Source: Methanococcus voltae (GTDB lineage: Archaea; AGJL01; Methanococci; Methanococcales; Methanococcaceae). Taken from it: 64,000 bases of DNA. Position numbers and translations under genes: made by a program. Where the stretch lies: NCBI RefSeq assembly GCF_017875395.1, contig NZ_JAGGMO010000003.1, forward strand, positions 124,001 to 188,000, written 5' to 3'. Below are positions 53,663-62,578 of the stretch, piece after piece; the stretch's first letter is position 1; every line of letters starts with the position of its first letter. The notes under the pieces were generated by a model. The model saw only the letters and a program-made list of their open reading frames with translations, was not told where the DNA came from and searched no databases.

Positions 53663-53837
53663 TCTTGTAAATCTCATAATTTTTTTTAATTCTTAAATTT
53701 TTAATACCTTTTTTAAAAGTAATTTTCCAAAATCATATGATTTAATAAAAAAATAAGAAATAATATTTAAAAAAAGTAATAAATAATAAATAAATAATGT
53801 ACTAAAAAAAGTAAAAATATTTTTGTAAATTAATAAA

Positions 53838-54593
53838 TTATCCAAAATAACTTAAATCGTCATTTTCATTGGATAATTCTGATTCTTCTTGTGTAAGTTG
53901 TACTTTTTCAAGTAATTTTTCAACTTCTAAAGCTCTTTGTTCTAATTTTTTATAATCTACATCAAAACCAATGGCTTTTGATAAAACATTTAAAACATTT
54001 GTTGATGCTTTTGGGTCTACGACATAACCTATAGTTTCAGCCATTAAACAGGTTGCTTCCATGTCGTTCAATTTAGAAAACATAAGCATTAAACCAGCAG
54101 CTCCCAATATACTACCATTATCGTCCCTAAATTCTACGCCATATTCTTTATGTTGTTCTGCAATTTCTGCAGAAGTTGAAGCAACATAAACTTTTAAGTC
54201 TTCGTTTGGAATTTGACCAATTCCTAGACCGCCTAAAGTGTATGTTTTAGTAGCCCCGTATTCAATACCTAATTCTATGAGCCTCTTAGAAACCTCGTAT
54301 TGACCGGCAGGTGATAAGGATTGAGTATTACCCACAATTATAACCATAGGGATAGGTTCCTCGATTAAGTAGATATCGTTACTCATAAATTCAACAGAAC
54401 CGTCAGGTTTAACATTTACTTGAGGTGGGAAATCACTACAGTAAATTTCCATTACCTTTTCTCCGTTGAACTCGTCGATTAAGTGTTCTGCGGCAATTCT
54501 ACCAACGTGTCCAATTCCGGGCAAACCTTCAATTAATACTGCATCTTTCAAAGGTTCGTGTTCCTTAATTTTTTTCTCAAACAAATTTATCAT
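53838..54593 (-). CDS. PAC2/DUF75 family protein (proteasome assembly chaperone-like)
   Basis: A 251-aa PAC2-family protein (DAVLIEGLPGIGHVGRIAAE, TLGGLGIGQIPNED, LGAAGLMLM). Members resemble eukaryotic proteasome assembly chaperone 2 and archaeal PbaA/PbaB. The role here is likely protein-complex assembly. The C-terminal 40 residues form a charged coiled coil ending in YFG, like the HbYX-type tails that dock on proteasomes. Confidence 0.88.
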   Translation of the reverse strand: MINLFEKKIKEHEPLKDAVLIEGLPGIGHVGRIAAEHLIDEFNGEKVMEIYCSDFPPQVNVKPDGSVEFMSNDIYLIEEPIPMVIIVGNTQSLSPAGQYEVSKRLIELGIEYGATKTYTLGGLGIGQIPNEDLKVYVASTSAEIAEQHKEYGVEFRDDNGSILGAAGLMLMFSKLNDMEATCLMAETIGYVVDPKASTNVLNVLSKAIGFDVDYKKLEQRALEVEKLLEKVQLTQEESELSNENDDLSYFG

Positions 54594-54726
54594 AGTATCT
54601 CCCGATTTTTTAACAATTAATAACTGTTTAAATCATAATTAAAGTAATATAAATTAATAAAAACAATAATAACCATAAAATAAAAATTAAATATTATGTA
54701 TTATTGAAACAATATATGATTAAATT

Positions 54727-55590
54727 CTAAACTTTAAATAATTTTTTATATTTTCCAGACAATTTTTGTAAATTTAAGATGTCATCTTCCGAAAGATCTA
54801 AATCTTTTGAAATTTTTTTAGATATTTGATTGTATCCAAAAAATAAAGACATTGCAGTGGTAAAATTTTTAGCAATTGTCTTATTGTGTATTTTAGCTTT
54901 ATCAAAGTCTATTAGCTTAATTTCATCAGAAACGATTACGTGTTTACCACCTTGTATTTCAGTGTGGTCAATACCCATTAAATCTAATTTTAAACATTGT
55001 TTAAGGGTCTCTTCAATAACAAACATTAAATTATCGCTATTCAAGTCATTTATGCAATCTTTAATCATTTTTCCTTCGATATATTCCATTATCATATAAT
55101 CATTTGTAAACTCATAAACTTTTGGACCAATTCCTTGCTTATTGATAATACTCAATACATGCCCTTCATGAAATATCGTATTTTTAGGAGCTCCCAATCG
55201 TGATATTTTAATTGCAATTGGTAAATATTGCTTAAAATTACTATATTTAAAATTTTTATCTACATAGCCGTTTGAAACACAATTTTGACAATAGCCTTTA
55301 AATACGATACCCCTATGACCTTTTCCGATAAATTCTGTTAGTATTATACCTTTTTTATATAATATATCTACAATTTGCCAATCTATTAATTTTTCATTTG
55401 TAAAATTTATATTTTTTATCCTATTTTTTAATCTATTTGTTAATCTTAAATTTAAAGTATCTTCAATTTTATTATCCTCAAGTTTAGGAAGTTCAACTTT
55501 TTGGCCACCATTTTGTTCCAAATGTGGTGTTATAACGTTTAAATCTTCAGATTTTGATTTTTTAGTAGTAAAATTATAATCTTTTTCCAA
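54727..55590 (-). CDS. RIO-like/protein kinase-fold protein
   Basis: A 287-aa protein with kinase-fold features: glycine loop FIGKGHRGIVFKG, catalytic Lys in AIKISRLG, hinge YMIMEYIEGKMI, catalytic segment GIDHTEIQGGKHV (in place of HRD) and metal motif LIDFDKA (in place of DFG). These match archaeal atypical Ser/Thr kinases near the RIO/Bud32 group. A 70-residue N-terminal extension is charged. TTG start with gaggga upstream. Confidence 0.8.
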   Translation of the reverse strand: MEKDYNFTTKKSKSEDLNVITPHLEQNGGQKVELPKLEDNKIEDTLNLRLTNRLKNRIKNINFTNEKLIDWQIVDILYKKGIILTEFIGKGHRGIVFKGYCQNCVSNGYVDKNFKYSNFKQYLPIAIKISRLGAPKNTIFHEGHVLSIINKQGIGPKVYEFTNDYMIMEYIEGKMIKDCINDLNSDNLMFVIEETLKQCLKLDLMGIDHTEIQGGKHVIVSDEIKLIDFDKAKIHNKTIAKNFTTAMSLFFGYNQISKKISKDLDLSEDDILNLQKLSGKYKKLFKV

Positions 55591-55785
55591 TTTAAACTCC
55601 CTCGATTATATTATTAATTTAATAGTTTATTTTTTGAGTATTGTTTGCATTCAATAAGGCAATACTGCGCCTTATATATAAAACGTTTAAACATAGTATA
55701 TTTTACAATCAATATATATAATTAATGAATTATATTGAATTATTAAATAATAAAAACAAAAATAACAAATAATATGGGTGTAAAT

Positions 55786-56058
55786 ATGGCAAATTCAATA
55801 TATGTTGGCGATAAAGGAGTTATGAATTATGTTACGGCGGTTATGACGTTATTTGATAAACCAGATATTAATGAAGTAGTATTAAAAGCTAGGGGCAAAT
55901 CTATTGTAAAAGCTGTTGATGTGGAAGAAGTATTAAAAAATAGGGTTATGAAATCAGTTAATGTAAAAAATATAGCTTTAGGCACTGAAATTTTAAAAAG
56001 TAATACGGGAAAAGAAATAAATGTGTCCACAATTGAAATAACACTCTCAAAAGAATAA
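55786..56058 (+). CDS. albA: Alba DNA/RNA-binding chromatin protein
   Basis: A 90-aa Alba protein: SIYVGDKGVMNYVTAV at the start, KARGKSIVKAVDVEEVLKNR in the middle with the conserved basic patch, and a strand-rich end. The ATG at 55786 has gggtg upstream; an ATG four codons earlier overlaps that site. A general nucleoid protein, expressed as a single gene. Confidence 0.93.
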   Translation: MANSIYVGDKGVMNYVTAVMTLFDKPDINEVVLKARGKSIVKAVDVEEVLKNRVMKSVNVKNIALGTEILKSNTGKEINVSTIEITLSKE

Positions 56059-56143
56059 GGGTCTAGATAAAAATAAAAAAATAATATAAAATAAGATAAA
56101 ATAAAAAAAATAATATGAAAATTTATTTAAGTTTTATTTAAGT

Positions 56144-57397
56144 TTATAAGTAATTTAATAATTCTTCAGATTTAACCTGAATTTGTTCGCCTGATTCCAT
56201 ATCTTTTATAGAAACCATATTATTTTCTAAATCTTTTTTGCCGATTATAATTACCTTCTTAGCGTTTAAATTATTTGCAAAATTTAAAGATTTATTAAGT
56301 TTTCTATTCATTAAATCCAATTCTACAATCTTTGAATTTTCCCTTAATTGTTTTGCAAGTTTAAAGCTTTCTTTGGTTAATTCTACATCATTTCCTGCGG
56401 TTGTAATGTAAATTATTTCTTCGTTTACTTCTGGTTCTTCGATATTTAACATAATTCTGTCAAATCCATATGCAAAACCAACTGCAGGCGTAGGTTCCCC
56501 TTCGAACAATTCTATTAAGTTATCGTACCTACCGCCACCACAAACTTGTCTTGCACCTTCTTTGGTACCATATATCTCAAATACCATTCCAGTGTAGTAA
56601 TCCAAACCTCTTGCAATTCCAAAGTTTATGATATAATCATGATCTACGTATTCCAATATTTCTTTTAAGTTTTGAAGTGCTAATATTGATTTAGGGAATT
56701 TTTGGAGTTTTTCCATTAAAATATCGATAATTTCATTGTTTCCTTTTAAATCCAATATATCAAATACAATATTAGATATAGAAATACCTTTTTCAGACTC
56801 TATTGCGTTTAAAACTTCCTTTAAACCTTCGATATCTTCTTTATCAATTAATCGTCTAATTTGAGTACTTTCGTCATCTGAAAGATTAAACTCTTCGAAA
56901 ACACCTTTTAAAACACCCAAGTGCCCGATATTTATCTCATATTTCATATCGATGTGTTTTAATCCATCGATAGCCAAATTCAAAACTTCAGCGTCTGCAG
57001 TACATTTATTACTGCCGATTAACTCACTGCCCATCTGCCAAAATTCTCTGTACCTACCTGCTTGGGGGTTTTCATATCTAAAGCAGTTTGTAAAATAGTA
57101 GAATTTTAAAGGTTTTGGAACGTTTTTAAATTCATTTATAAAGTATCTAGCAACGGAAGAGGTTAATTCAGGTCTTAAACCCATTTCTCTGTCGCCATGA
57201 TCCTTAAATACAAACAATTGACTTCTTATTTCATCACCTGTTTTTTTGCATAAGAGGTCAAAACTTTCAAAAGTAGGCGTACAAATTTCTTTAAAGTTAT
57301 AATTATCAAAAACTTCTCTTAATTTTTTTCCAATAAATTTCCTTTTTAACATCTCTGAAGGTAAAAAATCCCTTGTTCCTTTAGGTTTTTGAAACAT
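56144..57397 (-). CDS. hisS: Histidyl-tRNA synthetase
   Basis: A 417-aa class II synthetase. Start [15 protein letters not shown], motif 2 with [20 protein letters not shown], histidine motif [15 protein letters not shown] and motif 3 [12 protein letters not shown]...[11 protein letters not shown]. The C-terminal anticodon-binding domain follows. The ribosome site is ggagag. Confidence 0.95.
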   Translation of the reverse strand: MFQKPKGTRDFLPSEMLKRKFIGKKLREVFDNYNFKEICTPTFESFDLLCKKTGDEIRSQLFVFKDHGDREMGLRPELTSSVARYFINEFKNVPKPLKFYYFTNCFRYENPQAGRYREFWQMGSELIGSNKCTADAEVLNLAIDGLKHIDMKYEINIGHLGVLKGVFEEFNLSDDESTQIRRLIDKEDIEGLKEVLNAIESEKGISISNIVFDILDLKGNNEIIDILMEKLQKFPKSILALQNLKEILEYVDHDYIINFGIARGLDYYTGMVFEIYGTKEGARQVCGGGRYDNLIELFEGEPTPAVGFAYGFDRIMLNIEEPEVNEEIIYITTAGNDVELTKESFKLAKQLRENSKIVELDLMNRKLNKSLNFANNLNAKKVIIIGKKDLENNMVSIKDMESGEQIQVKSEELLNYL

Positions 57398-57650
57398 GCG
57401 TATCTCTCCAATATAATTATAAATTATAATAAATTAATATTAGGTAATATCCACTAATATAACCATATGATCAATAGAATTAATCTAAATAGCATATCGT
57501 ATTACATAATATTAAAATAATTATCCATTATAAACTCATAAAATCCTTTTAATATATGTTTATGGATTATTAATAGATAACGGTTAATCTTAAAATAAGT
57601 ATATAACACTCGTTTAAATAAATTAAAAAAAAAGATGAAAAACTAAATAA

Positions 57651-57941
57651 TTATTCAGTTTCTTCGTTTAAAATTTTGTTAATGTCATCTTCCATCATGT
57701 GTCCTTTTACGATAGCTTTTACAGTTTTTACACCGTCAAGTTCTAAAACAGCGTTTTTAGCACCTGCTGCCATGTGGATAACACTCATACATCCTGGATT
57801 TGTAGGGGTCAGTGTAAATTCAACGTTTCCTTCGTCATCTACAATAACATCATTTATTAATCCCATATCAACTATACTTACACCCATGTGTGGGTCTGGA
57901 ACTACTCTTATAGCATTCAATACGTCTTCTTTTGAAACCAT
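57651..57941 (-). CDS. DUF59/MIP18 family Fe-S assembly factor
   Basis: A 96-aa protein: AIRVVPDPHMGVSIVDMGLI, then TLTPTNPGCMSVIHM with the conserved Cys, then VKAIVKGHMMEDDI. Relatives (SufT/PaaD/MIP18) take part in Fe-S cluster maturation. The ribosome site is ggtgaaag. Single gene. Confidence 0.88.
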   Translation of the reverse strand: MVSKEDVLNAIRVVPDPHMGVSIVDMGLINDVIVDDEGNVEFTLTPTNPGCMSVIHMAAGAKNAVLELDGVKTVKAIVKGHMMEDDINKILNEETE

Positions 57942-58331
57942 GCTTTCACCTTTATAATCTTAGAGACAATTAGGTTCTTAAAATATAGATACAATATACT
58001 AACTTGCCATTTTTAAGTGACTTAGCATAATAATAAGCTATTATAATTTAAACTTATATATACTTTATTATTTCGATTAACGGCAAAATAACCTAATTAT
58101 CCATTAAACAACTTAAAAATGTGTAAATATCTTTTAAAATGATTTTAAAATATAAAAACAGTTTTTTAGCATATTTAAAGTATTTTAAAGTAATATGAAG
58201 TAATTTTATAACCATTAAAAAATCAATTATTGAAACTTCTAAAAAATATAGTTAAAATTTAATTATTAATAAAAAGGTAATAGTAAATTATAATTAAAAA
58301 TATAGGTATTTAAAATTTTAAGACTTTAATC
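57942..58331. other. Intergenic region without recognised features
   Basis: A 390-bp AT-rich spacer upstream of the DUF59 gene and downstream of the 225-aa gene. I see nothing beyond the expected promoter. Confidence 0.5.
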
Positions 58332-59009
58332 TTACTTTATGTTTAATCCATGATCCTTTAAGTGTGTTTTAACAATACTGCAAAGATAATCATCTTTTGA
58401 AACAATTCCGTGTGGATAAATAAATACTTTATTCTCAATGTTAATTCTTGGATAGTCTATTTCTAAAGTAACATCGTCCAATAGACATTTTTTCAAATAT
58501 TGAGTTGTTTTTGTTAAATTCATCAACGTAGGTTTTTTATACGGAGGATTATTCTTAGGAAGTCTCCAAACAGTTCCGTAGTACGAAATATAATCTGGAT
58601 TTACCAAAATTACAGTTTCTCCGTAAATTTCCATCAAGAGTGTCCAAGAAAACACCCCTCTACTAAAACCCAATAATCTTCCTAAATACGAAGTTTTAGG
58701 ATTTTTATAGGTTACTTTCAATGTACGTCCGATTATACGTGACAAAGCTTCCTTTGGATTTATATTTTTAGGATTTGTAGGTAGGGAAGTCTTTGGAATT
58801 ATATTTGTAGGCATATTTTTCAAGGGTTTTATCATATGTAACGCATTTAATGGGTAAAAATAGTAATGATTTTTTTTATTCAACATTACAGCTCCTTCCA
58901 TTAAACCGTTAAAGTCACATTTTACTATTTTTCCACGGTATGTATTAAAAGATTTATTGAGTGTAAATTCCGCAATTACATCTTTATTAAGTGAATCTTT
59001 TGGTTTCAA
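58332..59009 (-). CDS. Hypothetical conserved-looking protein
   Basis: 225 aa from TTG 59009, which has ggaggt 8 bp upstream; a TTG at 59048 lacks a site. Two parts can be seen: an N-terminal strand-rich segment (TYRGKIVKCDFNGLMEGAVM, Sm/Hfq-like in rhythm) and a second one with YLGRLLGFSRGVFSWTLLME after a Pro/Asn-rich linker. The repeated pattern (R-GK-hydrophobic-G) could be a duplicated small beta-barrel. No function assigned. Confidence 0.6.
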   Translation of the reverse strand: MKPKDSLNKDVIAEFTLNKSFNTYRGKIVKCDFNGLMEGAVMLNKKNHYYFYPLNALHMIKPLKNMPTNIIPKTSLPTNPKNINPKEALSRIIGRTLKVTYKNPKTSYLGRLLGFSRGVFSWTLLMEIYGETVILVNPDYISYYGTVWRLPKNNPPYKKPTLMNLTKTTQYLKKCLLDDVTLEIDYPRINIENKVFIYPHGIVSKDDYLCSIVKTHLKDHGLNIK

Positions 59010-59415
59010 ACTAAAAACCTCCAAGAATATAATATTATTACTTGTCAATTATAGGATTTATAAAATTACGACAATGGCAATAATAGCGTAAATACCTTTA
59101 TCTTTAAATTAATTTATATTAATCTCTAAATTTTAACAATAACTTACATTAAAGTGAATTTTTCCTATTTTATGGCTTAAATACTGCTATTATATAAAAC
59201 AGACATGACACTATCATAATAGATATTACTAAATATACTTTACATAAATATTAATGTATTTTTAATATTTAATATTAATTATTATATGTACTAAAATAAT
59301 CCAATAAATTTAAAATAACTTCAATTTTAAAAAATAAACTAAAATCAATACCATAAAAATTATTAAATAAAAAATAAAAAAAATTAAAATTAAACTTAAG
59401 ATTAAGTTTAACTAA
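59010..59415. other. Intergenic region upstream of the 225-aa gene
   Basis: A 406-bp AT-rich spacer between ftr (downstream end) and the 225-aa gene. No repeat, RNA gene or frame supported. Confidence 0.5.
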
Positions 59416-60318
59416 TTAGAATAATTCTTGGAGTTGGATTTGGTGTTTTCCTAATTTACCACCGTAGTTACCAGCTGTAATTTGTTTAACGCCAGGGATT
59501 TTTGTTGCTGCTTCAATACCTGCTTTCATTGCTGCTTTAACTGCTTCTTCATCTACACCATCAATAACGATTTCGTAAACACCGTTAACATCTTCTGGAA
59601 TTGATGATTCAACACTGTCTTTTAATGTAGGGCACATTTTTTCGTTTGTTGTTGCTGCCATGAAGCTGTATTTAGGGTTTGTATAACCTACCTTACTTCC
59701 TGATGCTACAATACCACCAGGGAATGGGGTAATTGTTTTTTCCACATTGTAAATTGCGTCAACAGCAACTTCTGCTGCGGTTAATGCTGCCATGTTTGAG
59801 TCAGCCATGATGAAGAAGTTTCCACCAGCTACTCCTTTTTTAATTCCCAATTTACTTTCGATTTTGAAGTCTCCACCCATGATTGGTACTGAATAGATAA
59901 CTTTTCCATCTTCTGTTTTTTCTTTTGTTTCGTATCCGTCACCGAAGAATTTTAATTTGAAACCTACTTTCAATTGTTCTTCTGCATCTTCCCCCATTGC
60001 ATCGTAAACTGCGGTTGTTGGTGCTGTTAAAACACATTGTCCTAATCTTTCTAATAATTGGTGTTCCAATCCTGATTTTTTAGGGTGGCAGATTTCTACG
60101 ATGTAACCAGGTCTTCCGTCTGGTGTTTCTGCAGGTGCTACGTATTTTTCAATACCTGCTTCTGCAGGGCACATGATAACTGAACAAGCGAAACCTGTTG
60201 CTTCTGTTGCTGCAACTTTTGCTAATCTTTCAGTTGCTGCTGTTATTAATACTCTTGAGGTCCAAATTGGAAATCCTTCTGCGAAGGTGTTGTCTATTGC
60301 TACTCCGTTTAATTCCAT
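59416..60318 (-). CDS. ftr: Formylmethanofuran--tetrahydromethanopterin formyltransferase
   Basis: A 300-aa cytoplasmic enzyme of methanogenesis that moves the formyl group from formylmethanofuran to H4MPT. Start [20 protein letters not shown], then [40 protein letters not shown] and [16 protein letters not shown] at the end match the family over full length. Strong ribosome site ggaggag. Codon choice here is the regular one of highly expressed genes in the window (few rare codons). Confidence 0.96.
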   Translation of the reverse strand: MELNGVAIDNTFAEGFPIWTSRVLITAATERLAKVAATEATGFACSVIMCPAEAGIEKYVAPAETPDGRPGYIVEICHPKKSGLEHQLLERLGQCVLTAPTTAVYDAMGEDAEEQLKVGFKLKFFGDGYETKEKTEDGKVIYSVPIMGGDFKIESKLGIKKGVAGGNFFIMADSNMAALTAAEVAVDAIYNVEKTITPFPGGIVASGSKVGYTNPKYSFMAATTNEKMCPTLKDSVESSIPEDVNGVYEIVIDGVDEEAVKAAMKAGIEAATKIPGVKQITAGNYGGKLGKHQIQLQELF

Positions 60319-60491
60319 ACTAACTCCTCCATATGGTTATAATATCTCAAATTATGGTCTAACTATTATTAATAAGTTTTTATTTGATTTTCCTATTATT
60401 GAATATTATAAGAATTTTAAACGGTTTAATTTGTAAAATTAGGGTATTTTAAGGTTAAATTATTAATTATATTCGATATTTTTGCATATTA

Positions 60492-62378
60492 CTATTTTTT
60501 TGAATTTTTATTTGGATTAGCTTTTTTATTATTTTCGTTATTTTCATTAGTTTTAGTATCTTTATCATTTTCATTTATAACATACAAATTCCACTTCTTT
60601 AATACCCCTTTTGGCATTTTTCCAGATTTTACCTTTTTTAAAAGTTCTTCCCTTCCCCCTTTAGGTTCTAGAGCAATATTTTCATTTAGTTCTATCTCAA
60701 AGTCTTTTAAAGCTTTTTTCAAATCATCATCTATTGGACAAACTTCAAGCTCTTCTTTAACTTTTTGTGCAAGCTCCAATTGCACTGTGGCTTTATCTTT
60801 TTCAAGTTTTATAGGCACTATTAATCTATATTTTTCACTATTAACTAATATAATTGGATTATTTTTATCCAAATTAAATTTATCGGATATACAACTAGTA
60901 ATTTCCTTAGAATTTACTATTTCAAAATCCTTTAACCTAAAATAATCTCCTGCAATAATATCCCCTTTTGGAAGATTTTTTACAACCATGTCTAAGTTAA
61001 CTTTAAAATTGGCTCGCAATATTTCTCCAGATATCTTAGGAATACGTTTTTTATCCAATAAGGTGATAACATCCCCCGTATCTATATTGTATATTGGGTA
61101 ACCATCCATTTTAGATATTAAAAGGTTGCCGTAGTCGTATTTAGAACGTGTCAACAATTCTCTACTATTTTTTCGTTCCAAAATGGGAATTGTTAATGGC
61201 ATTACGTATTGGCGATAATTATCTGCTTTATTTATTGTGGCTGAAAAAGGCCCTATTTCACTCCCAATGTAAACATTTGTTAATCTTTCCTGTCCTTTTT
61301 CCCAACCCATAAAACTTCTTAAGTCATCCCATTGTCTTTTTATCATATACGTAGTTCCTGAAATCAGTACTGCATCTTTTAATTGCTCTTTTAATCTATT
61401 TTGCAATTCTTTAACTGTTTTTTCAGGATTTTGCTCAAATTTATTTTTATATTTTATATAATCGTTATAAAATTCAGTGTTATTATCATTATGTTTAATT
61501 TTTTTATCATCCAAAGTTTCTGAATCTTTGAGACTTTCTGAATTTTCTGAATTTTCTGAATTATTTGTATCAACTAGTTTTGTTAATTTCACCATATCCT
61601 TTAATTCTTTTTCAAATCCTTCTTTTAATTTTTTAGGATTATTCCAGTTAAGTATAACGTTATAAGGTACTGCAATGATTGCGATTTTCCCTAAACTTAA
61701 TATTTTTAAAATTGTAGATAAAGAATATGCTTTTGAATAATAATCAATTAAATAGTTGGACTTTGGATATAATGCCACTGCAATTCTTTGAGTTAATTCA
61801 AAACCATAAAGGCGAGTTAAATAAGTATCATCTAGTTTAGAAACACCGTCAATTTGAAGTCCCGAAGGAATTAAAAATACCATGGCACCTTTATTCCTAT
61901 TATTTCTTGTATCTCTTAAATCATTTTTAGGGTCATTTGAGGATCCACCATATGGTCTTGTATACCATTCTAAAAAACTGGAATCATATATTGCCCTAAT
62001 TCCTGAAACCCATAAATTTTCCATTGAATTATCTGTGATTTCAAACCACTTTAGTTTTGATAAATCACCACCTGAGGTGCCCGAGGTATGTATTAATATA
62101 GGATTTTTATCAGTTAATTTTAAATTTTGAAAATCCTCATCAGTTGGATTTTCTTTTAAGAGCAAATTACCATCTAGTGAAAAATCTCTTGACTGTGTCG
62201 TTTTTTCCATATTTGATATTATTTGATGCTCTTCAATCCCTGTATTTTTAAAAATAGCATCTTCATACTCCTCTTTATCATAATAAAGCCAATTTATCCA
62301 ATCCAAACCTTTCATACCTTTTATTTTCTTATTAAATATATTTTGAAGTAAATAATCAGTGTCGTATTCTATTTTCAA
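60492..62378 (-). CDS. Divergent adenylate-forming (ANL/GH3-like) enzyme
   Basis: A 628-aa protein, TTG start with ggaggggg upstream. The phosphate loop HTSGTSGGDLSK lies near residue 93. A later YIGSEIGPF resembles the YGxTE adenine motif and IDTGDVITL the GD motif of AMP-forming enzymes. The N-terminus and an Asn/Ser/Asp-rich insertion (about residues 265-310) are unlike standard acyl-CoA synthetases. It probably activates a carboxylic acid. It lies 173 bp upstream of ftr in the same direction, but an independent ribosome site and spacing argue against tight coupling. Confidence 0.65.
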   Translation of the reverse strand: MKIEYDTDYLLQNIFNKKIKGMKGLDWINWLYYDKEEYEDAIFKNTGIEEHQIISNMEKTTQSRDFSLDGNLLLKENPTDEDFQNLKLTDKNPILIHTSGTSGGDLSKLKWFEITDNSMENLWVSGIRAIYDSSFLEWYTRPYGGSSNDPKNDLRDTRNNRNKGAMVFLIPSGLQIDGVSKLDDTYLTRLYGFELTQRIAVALYPKSNYLIDYYSKAYSLSTILKILSLGKIAIIAVPYNVILNWNNPKKLKEGFEKELKDMVKLTKLVDTNNSENSENSESLKDSETLDDKKIKHNDNNTEFYNDYIKYKNKFEQNPEKTVKELQNRLKEQLKDAVLISGTTYMIKRQWDDLRSFMGWEKGQERLTNVYIGSEIGPFSATINKADNYRQYVMPLTIPILERKNSRELLTRSKYDYGNLLISKMDGYPIYNIDTGDVITLLDKKRIPKISGEILRANFKVNLDMVVKNLPKGDIIAGDYFRLKDFEIVNSKEITSCISDKFNLDKNNPIILVNSEKYRLIVPIKLEKDKATVQLELAQKVKEELEVCPIDDDLKKALKDFEIELNENIALEPKGGREELLKKVKSGKMPKGVLKKWNLYVINENDKDTKTNENNENNKKANPNKNSKK

Positions 62379-62578
62379 AATAACCCCCTCCGTTATTTTA
62401 ATAGTAAATACTTAATAATTATAATAAAAATTTGATAACATATATTAAAATTTATAAAAAAAGCCATTTATTAAACTTATTATTTAAATAAAAAAATAAA
62501 ATTAAAAATACGAATATAAAAAATGCCATATAAAAAATTTAAAAAATAGAGTTTAAAGAATTAAGATAAATATATATC

